A DNA stretch of 64,000 bases from Marivita sp003149565 (GTDB lineage: Bacteria > Pseudomonadota > Alphaproteobacteria > Rhodobacterales > Rhodobacteraceae), in the NCBI RefSeq assembly GCF_965216415.1, contig NZ_CBDCFU010000002.1; one strand, given 5' to 3'. The notes under the pieces are model-generated. The model made no database searches and had not been told where the DNA came from. It worked only from the letters and a program-made list of their open reading frames with translations. Below are positions 17,828 through 25,832 of the stretch, in pieces. Within the stretch, counting starts at the first letter, position 1; each line of letters begins with the position of its first letter. Both the position numbers and the translations under genes were made by a program.

Positions 17828-17881
17828 GACGGTCGTTTGCGATCGTTCAGGCGTCCGGCGTCTGGCGAACCCACTCCAGTC

Positions 17882-19132
17882 TCAAGACATGCGGGTCGTT
17901 GCCCATTCCGTCAGCACATCACATGCCGCCGCGAAATCGCTGAAATCCATGTGTTCGTCCGGATTGTGGCTGCCATTTCGATTTCGGATGAACACCATGG
18001 CCGAGGGAATCCCGAGGCTCGCGAAGGTTGCACAGTCATGGCCGCCGCCAGAGGGGAGTTCTTTGTGGGGGACATTGCGAGAGCGGGCGGCGCTGGCGAG
18101 AGCGTTGCGCATGTCGACACACATCGCGGCGGAAGCGGCTTGGGTGTATCGGCCAAGATCAATCATGACACGTCGTGTATCCGCTATTTCCAGAGCAAGC
18201 GCCTGAAGCCGCGCCTCAAACCGGTTCAGAACGGCATCGTCCTGGCTGCGGACATCTATCGTGAAATGCAGCGCACCCGGCACCTTGGTGATCCCGTGCT
18301 GATCGGGGTCGGTTGAGAACTCGCCCAGGGTCAGCACCATGTCCTCGCCTTGCTTTTCGGCTTCCAGCCAGAGCGCTTCGAGTGTTGAAGCGAGCTCAAC
18401 CCCCGCCAGCACCGCATCGCGCCGACTGCGGCGCGGGACACCGCCGGCATGGGTCGTCTCGCCGATGATGCGGCAGTGGCGATGGCGGATATTGCCCCGG
18501 ATGCCCGTCACGATCCCGACGGGACAATCGGCCTCGACCAGCACCGGACCTTGTTCGATATGCACTTCGACAAAACCCGCAATCCGGCTCTTGTCAAGTT
18601 GGGCGATGCCATCGCGGATCGGCTGTGGGTCAAACCCCGCCTCGCGCAAATGATCGGCAAGCGTGCGCCCGCTATCCGAGCGCCGCAGCTGGTCCGGGGC
18701 ATTTTTTGGCAAAAGCCCAAAGGCCGCCCGACTGCCAAGATAGTGTTCGGGAAACCAGATCATCTCTTCGGCGCGGATCGCCATGAGCGTGACGTCACAG
18801 GGCGGTTGTGGCCCTTGCGACAGGCGCTCCAGCAAGACCAGCCCCGCCAAGACGCCAGCCGCCCCGTCGTAATTGCCGCCATGCGGGACGCTGTCCAGAT
18901 GTGATCCGGTCATCAGAACGGGCGCGTCCCGATCCCGCCCGGGCAGGGTGACGTAGAGATTACCTATGTCGTCGGTTCGGGCCTCCAGCCCGATATTCCC
19001 GGCCTCGCGCGCGATAATCCCATGCGCGGCATTTTCGACCGGACCGAAGGACGCGCGCGTGACACCCGGCGGGTCGGCGCTGATCTGTGCCAGTTCGTCA
19101 AAAAGGCGTTCTGCGCGATCAAGAGGGGTCAA
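17882..19132 (-). CDS. Zn-dependent N-carbamoyl-L-amino acid hydrolase / allantoate amidohydrolase (M20)
   Basis: A protein of 416 residues. It starts at a TTG (19132) overlapping the TRAP permease stop as TTGA. It belongs to the M20 amidohydrolases that cleave N-carbamoyl amino acids, allantoate or ureidopropionate. Visible motifs are GSHLDSVPHGGNYDG (two metal ligands), RAEEMIWFP (usually EEGxRFP), VEVHIEQGPVL and GGGHDCATFA. The dimer-domain motif reads GETTHAGGVPRRSRRDA where most members have ANHAGTTP. The changes in both motifs suggest a substrate other than the classic ones. Last gene of the 14-gene run; it probably finishes the pathway by releasing NH3 and CO2 from a carbamoyl intermediate. 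Confidence 0.88.
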   Translation of the reverse strand: MTPLDRAERLFDELAQISADPPGVTRASFGPVENAAHGIIAREAGNIGLEARTDDIGNLYVTLPGRDRDAPVLMTGSHLDSVPHGGNYDGAAGVLAGLVLLERLSQGPQPPCDVTLMAIRAEEMIWFPEHYLGSRAAFGLLPKNAPDQLRRSDSGRTLADHLREAGFDPQPIRDGIAQLDKSRIAGFVEVHIEQGPVLVEADCPVGIVTGIRGNIRHRHCRIIGETTHAGGVPRRSRRDAVLAGVELASTLEALWLEAEKQGEDMVLTLGEFSTDPDQHGITKVPGALHFTIDVRSQDDAVLNRFEARLQALALEIADTRRVMIDLGRYTQAASAAMCVDMRNALASAARSRNVPHKELPSGGGHDCATFASLGIPSAMVFIRNRNGSHNPDEHMDFSDFAAACDVLTEWATTRMS

Positions 19133-20430
19133 TAGAGCGCCTCCGGCACGAACATCACGATATCTGGCCAGACGACGATCAGCGCGATCATCAACAGCAT
19201 CGTCGCCACGAAGGGCATTATTCCGCGATATACGTCGGCCAGTTCGCCGCGCCCGCGCACGCCCTGGACGACGTAGAGGTTCATGCCCACAGGCGGGGTG
19301 ATCAGAGCCAGCTCCATCATGATAACGAGGAAAATGCCGAACCAGACCGGGTCGATGCCGAGATGCAGGATCACCGGCATGACCACCGGAATAGTGCCGA
19401 CCATCATGGACAAGGTTTCAAGGAAACAGCCCATCACGAGGTAGAACAGCACGAGGATCAGGATCATTTCGGTTGCGGTCAGGCCAAGGTCGGTGATCAC
19501 GCGGCTCATCGCCTGAGGCACCCCCAGAAGCCCCACGATAAAATTCAGGAAGAATGCCGCGGTGATGATGAACAGCAGCATCGCGGAGGTCTTGATCGTG
19601 GCGATGAAGGCTGCGTGCAGCATGGTCAGGCTCAGCGCGCGGTTGCCCCAGGCAAGGAAGAACGACATCACCACGCCGATGGCTGCAGCTTCGGTCGGGG
19701 TGGCCCAGCCGCCGTAAATGGCTCCCATGACCACGACAAAAATCGCCAGAGGTGGCAGCAGGTGCTTGAGGCGGCGCATCCTTTCCGCGCGGGGGGCCGG
19801 TTCCGGGGCAGGCTCAGCCAGTCCGGGACGCAGCAGGACGGCGACTGCGATGACGACCATGAACAGCGCCGTGAGCATCAGCCCCGGCACGATGCCGGCC
19901 GCGAAAAGTTGACCGATGGAGGTATTGGTCAGCGCCCCGTAGATGATTAGGTTGACCGATGGCGGAATCAAGATGCCCAGAGTTGCCCCGGCCGCGATGG
20001 TGCCCAGCACAAGAGGTTCATGATAGGCGCGGCGCTTGAATTCGTCGAGCGCGACCGTTCCAATCGTCGCCGCGGTCGCGACGGACGACCCGGACACGGC
20101 AGAGAACATCGCGCAGGCGCCGATATTGGTATGAAGCAACCCGCCAGGCATCCGGCTCAGCCAGTCCGACAGGCTGTCATACATGTTCCGCGTGATGCCC
20201 GCGCGCAGCAGCAATTCGCCCAAGAGCACGAATAGCGGGATCGTCGTCAGCAGAAAGTCGTTCATCACCGCCCAGAGGTTCGTGCCGAAAGATAGCAGTA
20301 CGGGTGGCCCGAAATAGACCAGCGCGCCCAGAACGCCCGTTGCCAGCATGGCGATTCCCACATGCAGGCCGATGAACATCAGCCCCAGCATGATCACAAA
20401 TCCGATCGCAGCGCCCGTGACGTCAATCAT
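19129..20430 (-). CDS. TRAP transporter large permease (DctM family), system 1
   Basis: A protein of 433 residues with about 12 hydrophobic segments. Family features include FAVSGSSVATAATIGT-like residues (MFSAVSGSSVATAATIG), LGILIPPSVNLIIYG and the C-terminal TPPVGMNLYVVQG. The ATG at 20430 was chosen because it overlaps the dctQ stop as ATGA. A longer upstream frame lies in dctQ. It uses the sodium gradient to import a small carboxylate or ureide delivered by the DctP protein encoded at 21007-22038. Confidence 0.93.
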   Translation of the reverse strand: MIDVTGAAIGFVIMLGLMFIGLHVGIAMLATGVLGALVYFGPPVLLSFGTNLWAVMNDFLLTTIPLFVLLGELLLRAGITRNMYDSLSDWLSRMPGGLLHTNIGACAMFSAVSGSSVATAATIGTVALDEFKRRAYHEPLVLGTIAAGATLGILIPPSVNLIIYGALTNTSIGQLFAAGIVPGLMLTALFMVVIAVAVLLRPGLAEPAPEPAPRAERMRRLKHLLPPLAIFVVVMGAIYGGWATPTEAAAIGVVMSFFLAWGNRALSLTMLHAAFIATIKTSAMLLFIITAAFFLNFIVGLLGVPQAMSRVITDLGLTATEMILILVLFYLVMGCFLETLSMMVGTIPVVMPVILHLGIDPVWFGIFLVIMMELALITPPVGMNLYVVQGVRGRGELADVYRGIMPFVATMLLMIALIVVWPDIVMFVPEALY

Positions 20431-20996
20431 CGTTTCGCCTCCTCGATTTCCTCGGCGATGGTGGGCGGGGCAAGCACTCGGTCGGCAGCATCGAGCCCGC
20501 CGCGCAGGGCGTAAAGCCCGCGCAGTGCGGTCCACAGCGCGGCGAGGCCAAACACCAGCAGACCCGCAAGCCAGAGCGATTGCGGAATCCAGAGCGGCGT
20601 CTGCAGCGGGCTGGAGGACACCGACCCGAACACAAGGCTGTCGGACAGGGTGCGCCAGCCCATGTAGGCCATGAAGGCCGCCCCAAGACCCAGTGCTACG
20701 TAAGACAGCAGGTTCAACGCGGCCTGAACCTGCCGGGGTAGGCGCAGCAGAAGGACGTCGATGCGGGTATGCGCGCGTTCGACCGCTGCCAAAGCCATGC
20801 CGAACGTGCCGGTGATGGCAACGACATAGCCGCCGATCTCGTCCACGCCCTGCAGCGAGAAATTGAACAGCTTGCGCAGCAGGATTTCCGCCACGATCAG
20901 GAAGGACAGCCCAAGACAGGCATATCCGCCGAAAATTCCGATCAATCTCATCGGTTTGGCACCCATTCCCGGTTCGGGGCGCACCAAAGAGCGCAC
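20427..20996 (-). CDS. TRAP transporter small permease (DctQ family), system 1
   Basis: Up to 189 residues with four membrane helices, typical of DctQ (FLIVAEILLRKLFNFSLQGV, DEIGGYVVAITGTFG, RAHTRIDVLL). The start is uncertain: a GTG at 20996 begins 10 nt after the dctP stop. ATG codons at 20966 and 20951 give shorter products, and none has a strong ribosome site. It pairs with the DctM at 19129-20430. Confidence 0.88.
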   Translation of the reverse strand: MRSLVRPEPGMGAKPMRLIGIFGGYACLGLSFLIVAEILLRKLFNFSLQGVDEIGGYVVAITGTFGMALAAVERAHTRIDVLLLRLPRQVQAALNLLSYVALGLGAAFMAYMGWRTLSDSLVFGSVSSSPLQTPLWIPQSLWLAGLLVFGLAALWTALRGLYALRGGLDAADRVLAPPTIAEEIEEAKR

Positions 20997-21006
20997 CCCT
21001 GTCTCG

Positions 21007-22038
21007 TTACTTCAGCTCGATGCCGCGTGCCGCTCCAACGGTGGCGTTCCAGATCGTGCTGCATTCGGCAAAGCCCGCGTCACAGCTTTCAGCCCAGCCG
21101 GGCAGAACCTGCTCCATCGTCGCGGCCGTCACCTTGGCCTGATCCTCGGCGCTGGGTTCGACCAGCACCATGTCGAAGGGCGTGTAATTCTCGCATCCCT
21201 CGCCGCCCGTGTTGCAGGCGATGGCCCAGCCGTTGTTCTGCCTGGCCAGATCCCAGAAGGCGTCCTCAAAAGCGGCGAATTCAGTCTCAAGCTTGGCCTT
21301 TTCCTCGTTCGAGAAGCTGTTCCACTTATCCAGGTTGATGAAATGCGCGTTCACCGACCACGAAATGCCAAGCGGTAGGAAATGCGTGGTCACCTCCGGC
21401 CAGTTGCCGGTGTTTCCGGACGTGGGCGAGGTGATGGCGCAATCCACCACGCCGCGCTGCAGGGCCGGGTAGACTTCCTTGAAGCTCATGGTGACGGGGC
21501 TCGCGCCCAAGGCCTCGATCAGAGTCGACATTGAAGCAGTGTAGCTGCGGATCTTCAGCCCTTCGAAATCGTCGAGGCTCTCGATCTCTGCATTACAGTA
21601 AAACACCTGCGGGCCGTAGGGCCAGACGGCCAACGGCTTGGCGTTGAACTTCTCGGCCACGCGCTTTTCAAGCTCGGGGCGGAAGGCTTCGATCACATCG
21701 GCGAGTTGGTCCATATCGGTGGACACGCCAATCAGGTCGATCCCTTCAAGGAACGCGTCATCGCGCGCTGCGGCCCCGACCGTGCTTTGCACGATGTCGA
21801 ACGCTCCGGTGCGGACCATGCGCAGGGTGTCCTGCATATCCACGCCGACCACATCCAGCGGGTTGAAGTTGATGGCCAGCGGAATGCCCGTCTTTTCGGA
21901 CAGGTTGGCGTAGAACTCCTGCTCAAGCGCAGTGTGGAACTTGTGTGTGGAAACAAGCCCGGTGGCGCGGATTTCGGTTTCGGCTAGGGCGGGCAGGGCG
22001 GCAAGCGCCATTGCTGTGGCGAGGATCGTCGTCTTCAT
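21007..22038 (-). CDS. TRAP transporter substrate-binding protein (DctP family), system 1
   Basis: A protein of 343 residues with a clear signal peptide (MKTTILATAMALAALPALAE). The mature part has the DctP core: MVRTGAFDIVQSTVG, LKIRSYTASMSTLIEALGA and the selectivity-region VTMSFKEVYPALQRGVVDCA. An extra cysteine pair (AIACNTGGEGCENY) may form a disulfide. It overlaps the upstream deacetylase-like gene as ATGA. Surrounding genes suggest a carboxylated ureide or half-amide as ligand; the sequence alone does not tell. Confidence 0.93.
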   Translation of the reverse strand: MKTTILATAMALAALPALAETEIRATGLVSTHKFHTALEQEFYANLSEKTGIPLAINFNPLDVVGVDMQDTLRMVRTGAFDIVQSTVGAAARDDAFLEGIDLIGVSTDMDQLADVIEAFRPELEKRVAEKFNAKPLAVWPYGPQVFYCNAEIESLDDFEGLKIRSYTASMSTLIEALGASPVTMSFKEVYPALQRGVVDCAITSPTSGNTGNWPEVTTHFLPLGISWSVNAHFINLDKWNSFSNEEKAKLETEFAAFEDAFWDLARQNNGWAIACNTGGEGCENYTPFDMVLVEPSAEDQAKVTAATMEQVLPGWAESCDAGFAECSTIWNATVGAARGIELK

Positions 22039-22958
22039 GTCAGGTCTCCTTGTTGGGTCTTCATCGGCGCCGCGTGGGAGGAGGCGGCAAAATGACGGGC
22101 AATGTCGATCCGTTGTGCCCGCCAGATCCGGCCCTCGAGCGAGGCCAGATATTCCAGGATCTCGGTCACGGCGCGAAACCGCGCCGGGCGTCCGCTGATG
22201 CGCAGGTGAAAGCCGATGGACAGGGTCGACGACCGGCCGCGTTCAGCCTCGGCCAATAGCTGTTCGACGGCGTCGCGCAGATAATCCACCATCTCGACGG
22301 CGCGCACGAAGCCATTGGGATGAAAGAATTTCATGTCGTTGGTGTCGAGGTTATAGGGCAGAACGGTAAGGCCGGACGGATCGTCGTAGGGCAGATCGTC
22401 GTCAAAGGCGTTCGACGTGTAGAGATAGCCCGCCTCGGCCAGCAATTCGCGCGTCCACGCGCTTTCCGATCCCCGGCAGAAGAAACCGCGCGAGCGCTGG
22501 CCCGTGGCGGCTTCGATGGCTCGGGTGGCCCGATCCAGGTCCCGGCGCTCGTCTTCCCGGCTGGTGTAATCCGCGTGCGGTCGCCAGACCCAGCCGTGGC
22601 AGGCGGCCTCAAAGCCCGCGTCGCTGATGGCGCGAGCGAGGGCCGGGGACCGCTCTACCGCGCGTCCGCACATGTAGAAGGTGGCGGGCGTATCCGTCCG
22701 TTTCAGCGCGTCGAGGAACCGCCACAGCCCGACGCGGGAGCCATAGGCGAAAAGCTGTTCCTGCCCCTGATCGCGCACGCCTTCGGGCACGACACTGACG
22801 ATCTCACCGACCCGTTCGGATACAGGATCGCCGTCCCCGACTTGTAGTTCCGCGCCTTCTTCGAAGTTCACGACGACAGATACCGCCACGCGCGCGCCAT
22901 TGGGCCAGACGATACGCGGCGGCGTGCCGCCATAGCCGATGAGGTCGCGCTCAGACAT
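22035..22958 (-). CDS. Polysaccharide-deacetylase-fold hydrolase, PuuE/allantoinase-like (copy 1)
   Basis: A protein of 307 residues of the NodB fold. IVWPNGARVAVSVVVNFEEG and the HGW-x-W-x2-H motif (ACHGWVWRPHADY) resemble PuuE-type allantoinases and related cyclic amide hydrolases more than chitin deacetylases. There is no signal peptide, so the substrate is cytoplasmic, which fits a small-molecule ring opening. It overlaps the AMDase-like gene upstream by 8 nt and dctP downstream by ATGA. A second, divergent copy lies at 27163-28044 in the same gene run. The two copies may open different rings or act at different steps. Confidence 0.82.
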   Translation of the reverse strand: MSERDLIGYGGTPPRIVWPNGARVAVSVVVNFEEGAELQVGDGDPVSERVGEIVSVVPEGVRDQGQEQLFAYGSRVGLWRFLDALKRTDTPATFYMCGRAVERSPALARAISDAGFEAACHGWVWRPHADYTSREDERRDLDRATRAIEAATGQRSRGFFCRGSESAWTRELLAEAGYLYTSNAFDDDLPYDDPSGLTVLPYNLDTNDMKFFHPNGFVRAVEMVDYLRDAVEQLLAEAERGRSSTLSIGFHLRISGRPARFRAVTEILEYLASLEGRIWRAQRIDIARHFAASSHAAPMKTQQGDLT

Positions 22959-23682
22959 CGAAAATCCGCCCCCAGCCGCGAATGCGGCGCGGATCGTCGC
23001 CTGCGACCTGCATGGATTTCCAAAGCGCCGCCGATACGCTGTCGAGCACGGGGATTCCGGTTTCCGCTTCGATGATTTCGGCTACCCCTGCACCGCGAAA
23101 ATTGGTGCAGAAGATCAGGATCGCCTCGGGTTTGTCGGCAGCCACTGCGCGGCACAGGTCGAGGATCTGCGCTTCGTCATAGGTCGCGAAGGAATAGTTT
23201 CCCGGATCGTCCAGATGACGTTCTGAAACGATTTCAAATCCTTCTGCGGTATAGTTTGCGATGATCCGGGTCTGGATCTCGGGCAAGTAGGGCGTGACCA
23301 GCGCGATCCGCCGCGCGTGCAGTTTGCCGAGAAGCTCGTTCATCGCCAGCACGGAAGAACAGGCCGGCACGCCTGTGCGCTCTTCGATCTCCGCCAGCAG
23401 GGCGCCGTCTGTTTCAAAGCCCATCCAGCCCGACGAAGTGCCGTTCCAGCAGATCGAGCCGACCTTGGCATCTGCCAGCAACTCAGCGGCTTCGATCATC
23501 GGGGCGGTTGTGAACTGCCCAAGGGCGTCGTCTTCCATCGAGATCTTGACGACCCGAAAACGGGCGAAATGCGCTGACACGTCCGGAAGGTCCGCCAGCA
23601 TGGCGGCGGTGATCGGTTCCAACACCGTGTTGGATGACGGTGTCAGCATTCCGAGGCGCGTTGTGGCCAATGTCTTGGTCAT
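22951..23682 (-). CDS. Asp/Glu racemase superfamily protein, arylmalonate decarboxylase / maleate isomerase-like
   Basis: A protein of 243 residues starting MTKTLATTRLGMLTPSSNTV, the entry typical of maleate isomerase and arylmalonate decarboxylase (AMDase). The second catalytic Cys is present (ILIFCTNFRG). At the first position racemases and maleate isomerases have Cys in a CTSxS motif, but here the sequence is WNGTSSGW, with Gly where the Cys should be. AMDase also has Gly at this place and only the second Cys. The C-terminal GWGRIFDV also resembles AMDase. A decarboxylase acting on a malonate-type intermediate is therefore a reasonable guess. It lies 12 nt after the hydantoinase. Confidence 0.75.
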   Translation of the reverse strand: MTKTLATTRLGMLTPSSNTVLEPITAAMLADLPDVSAHFARFRVVKISMEDDALGQFTTAPMIEAAELLADAKVGSICWNGTSSGWMGFETDGALLAEIEERTGVPACSSVLAMNELLGKLHARRIALVTPYLPEIQTRIIANYTAEGFEIVSERHLDDPGNYSFATYDEAQILDLCRAVAADKPEAILIFCTNFRGAGVAEIIEAETGIPVLDSVSAALWKSMQVAGDDPRRIRGWGRIFDV

Positions 23683-23694
23683 GAGTGTCCTTTC

Positions 23695-25092
23695 TCAGCG
23701 CAGCACGTCGGGGGCGTCTCGTGACAGGTGGTGCCCGATGGGGTCGGCCACCGGCGCGCCGTCCAGCATCGTGGTGACGCCACGCAGGATGGTGCGCACG
23801 GGCCAGCCCGTGACCTCGAACCCTTCCCAGGGTGTGTAATCGGTGCCGTGGTGCAGATCGCTTTGCCGGATCGGTTTGGTTAGACCGGGATCCCAAAGCG
23901 CGATATCCGCATCGGCTCCCACCATGATCGCGCCCTTGCGGGGGTAGAGGCCGTAAAGCCGTGCGTGGTTCGTCGCGGTCAGCGCGGCAAAGCGTTCAAG
24001 CGACAGCCGCCCCTTGACGACACCCTCGGAAAACAGGATCGGCAGGCGCGTCTCGACCCCCGGAATGCCGTTGGGGATGTTGCGAAAGCTATTACGCGCG
24101 CCGGGCGCGTCTTTGCCGGCGGTATCGACAAACCGGAACGGGCAGTGATCCGACGAGAACAGATCGAACGTGCCCTGTTCGATGCCGCGCCAGATATTGC
24201 CCCATTCATCGGACGTGCGCGGCGGGGGCGAACAGACGTATTTCGCCCCCTCGAACCCGTCGCGGTCCAGATCGTCTGCGGTCAGCGTGATATATTGCGG
24301 GCAGGTTTCGGCAAAGACGGTGAGCCCGCGCTGACGTGCGCGCTGGATTTCCTCCATCGCCTCACCGTTCGAGACATGCACGATGGTCAGCGGTACGCCC
24401 GCGATCTCGGCCAGCGAAATCGCGCGGTGCGTCGCTTCGCGTTCCACCGGCACGGGGCGGGTGGTGGCGTGGTGGTAGGGCCCGGTTTCACCGCTGCGCT
24501 CTGCCTGATCGCGCAGGAAGTCGATCGCATCCTCGTTTTCGGCATGCACCATGACCATGGCACCCTGCGCCTTGGCCACCGACATGACCTCGAGGATCTG
24601 CCGGTCGCTCAGGGCAAGGCCCTCGTAGGTCATGAACACCTTGAAGCTGGTATAGCCGTCGGCGATCAGCGCGGGCAGGTCCTGACCCAGCGTGACCGGA
24701 TCGGTCTCCTTGACGATCAGGTGGAACGACACGTCGGTCAGGCAGTTGCCCTCGGCCTTGACGCGGTAATCGGCCACCGCCTCGCGCAGGGTCATGCCCT
24801 CTTCGGGCAGGCAGAAGGGCAGGATGGTCGTGTTGCCGCCGCAGGCCGCCGCCCGGGTGCCAGAGGAGAAATCGTCGGCCATTTCGATGCCGGGGCCGGA
24901 GGGTTGCGAGATATGCACATGGCTGTCGATCCCGCCGGGCAGGGCGATCAGACCGGCGGCATCAATGATCTCGGCACCCTCGAGCCCGGTACCCAATGTG
25001 GCGATCTTGCCTTCGGTGATCCCGATGTCGCACATCGTCGTCCCGCTGGCGGTGACGACCTTTGCGCCCGTGATGACCAGATCATGTGTCAT
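23695..25092 (-). CDS. Hydantoinase / dihydropyrimidinase-type cyclic amidohydrolase
   Basis: A protein of 465 residues with the complete binuclear metal site of this family: IDSHVHI, the carbamylated Lys in SFKVFMTYEG, VHAENED, VHVSNGEAME and SSDHCPF. It opens five- or six-membered cyclic diamides (hydantoins, dihydropyrimidines, allantoin-like rings) to N-carbamoyl products. It has no signal peptide. It overlaps the racemase-like gene as ATGA. With the M20 hydrolase at the end of the operon it forms the classic hydantoinase-carbamoylase pair. Confidence 0.92.
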   Translation of the reverse strand: MTHDLVITGAKVVTASGTTMCDIGITEGKIATLGTGLEGAEIIDAAGLIALPGGIDSHVHISQPSGPGIEMADDFSSGTRAAACGGNTTILPFCLPEEGMTLREAVADYRVKAEGNCLTDVSFHLIVKETDPVTLGQDLPALIADGYTSFKVFMTYEGLALSDRQILEVMSVAKAQGAMVMVHAENEDAIDFLRDQAERSGETGPYHHATTRPVPVEREATHRAISLAEIAGVPLTIVHVSNGEAMEEIQRARQRGLTVFAETCPQYITLTADDLDRDGFEGAKYVCSPPPRTSDEWGNIWRGIEQGTFDLFSSDHCPFRFVDTAGKDAPGARNSFRNIPNGIPGVETRLPILFSEGVVKGRLSLERFAALTATNHARLYGLYPRKGAIMVGADADIALWDPGLTKPIRQSDLHHGTDYTPWEGFEVTGWPVRTILRGVTTMLDGAPVADPIGHHLSRDAPDVLR

Positions 25093-25832
25093 GCCTGTCC
25101 TCCTGCGATGATGTCGGTCAGCGCCTGTCCCAATCCGGACGACGCCTTGGCCTCGGGGCGGCCTACCCTTTGGCGGTAGTCGGGGGCGAGCCGGGCCAGG
25201 CTCATGGCCTGTGCGGTGGCCGCAGCGATCGGGTCGATCAGGAGGCCCGGCGCCTTGCCCGCAAGTTCTGTCGCCAGCCCGGCCAGCGGCGCACCGCCAA
25301 GGATCACCACATCCGCGCCGTCCAGTGCGGTAGCGGCCTTTGTCAGATCGATCAGGTCACCCCGCAGCGCCTCGGCCACGTTGTCGACCGAGGCGGGGGC
25401 CTCATCCGGGCAGCGCACGCCGGTGAACCGCGCTGCAAGTCCCGTCTGGTGGACGCAATCGGTGTACCAGCGCGCCATATGCGGCGAGAAGGTCACGATG
25501 GAAAACCGCTCGCCCAGCATTGCAGCGGTGAGGACAGCCGCCTCGGCCATGCCGATGATCGGAAGGTCGAACACTTCCCGGGCCGCAATCAGCCCGGGAT
25601 CGCCGAAAGCCGCTATGATGACGGCGTCCGCCTCGCTGCGGTTCTCGGCGATCATGTCCAGAACGTTGGCGCCTGCGATTTGCGCTTCGGCGCGCGACGC
25701 GATGTAGGGAAATCCCATCGTCGCGGTGAGCGGAACGATCTCGGCGTCCTGACCGGCGACCGCACGTGCGACCCGTGTCATGGGCACCGTCATCGCTTCG
25801 GTCATGTTGGGATTGATCAGCAGAATGCGCAT
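25089..25832 (-). CDS. Hydantoin/Asp-Glu racemase family protein lacking both catalytic cysteines
   Basis: A protein of 247 residues that begins MRILLINPNMTEAMT and fits the hydantoin/allantoin racemase family along its length. The two catalytic Cys of known racemases (motifs IACFGDPG and LGCAGM) are replaced: here the first reads IIAAFGDPGL and the second VILGGAPLAGLA. A two-base proton-transfer racemase needs both, so classic racemase activity is doubtful. It could be a lyase, an isomerase using other residues, or a binding protein. It overlaps hydantoinase (ATGA) and amidase (TGATG). A second protein with the same substitutions lies at 33698-34372. Confidence 0.82.
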   Translation of the reverse strand: MRILLINPNMTEAMTVPMTRVARAVAGQDAEIVPLTATMGFPYIASRAEAQIAGANVLDMIAENRSEADAVIIAAFGDPGLIAAREVFDLPIIGMAEAAVLTAAMLGERFSIVTFSPHMARWYTDCVHQTGLAARFTGVRCPDEAPASVDNVAEALRGDLIDLTKAATALDGADVVILGGAPLAGLATELAGKAPGLLIDPIAAATAQAMSLARLAPDYRQRVGRPEAKASSGLGQALTDIIAGGQA

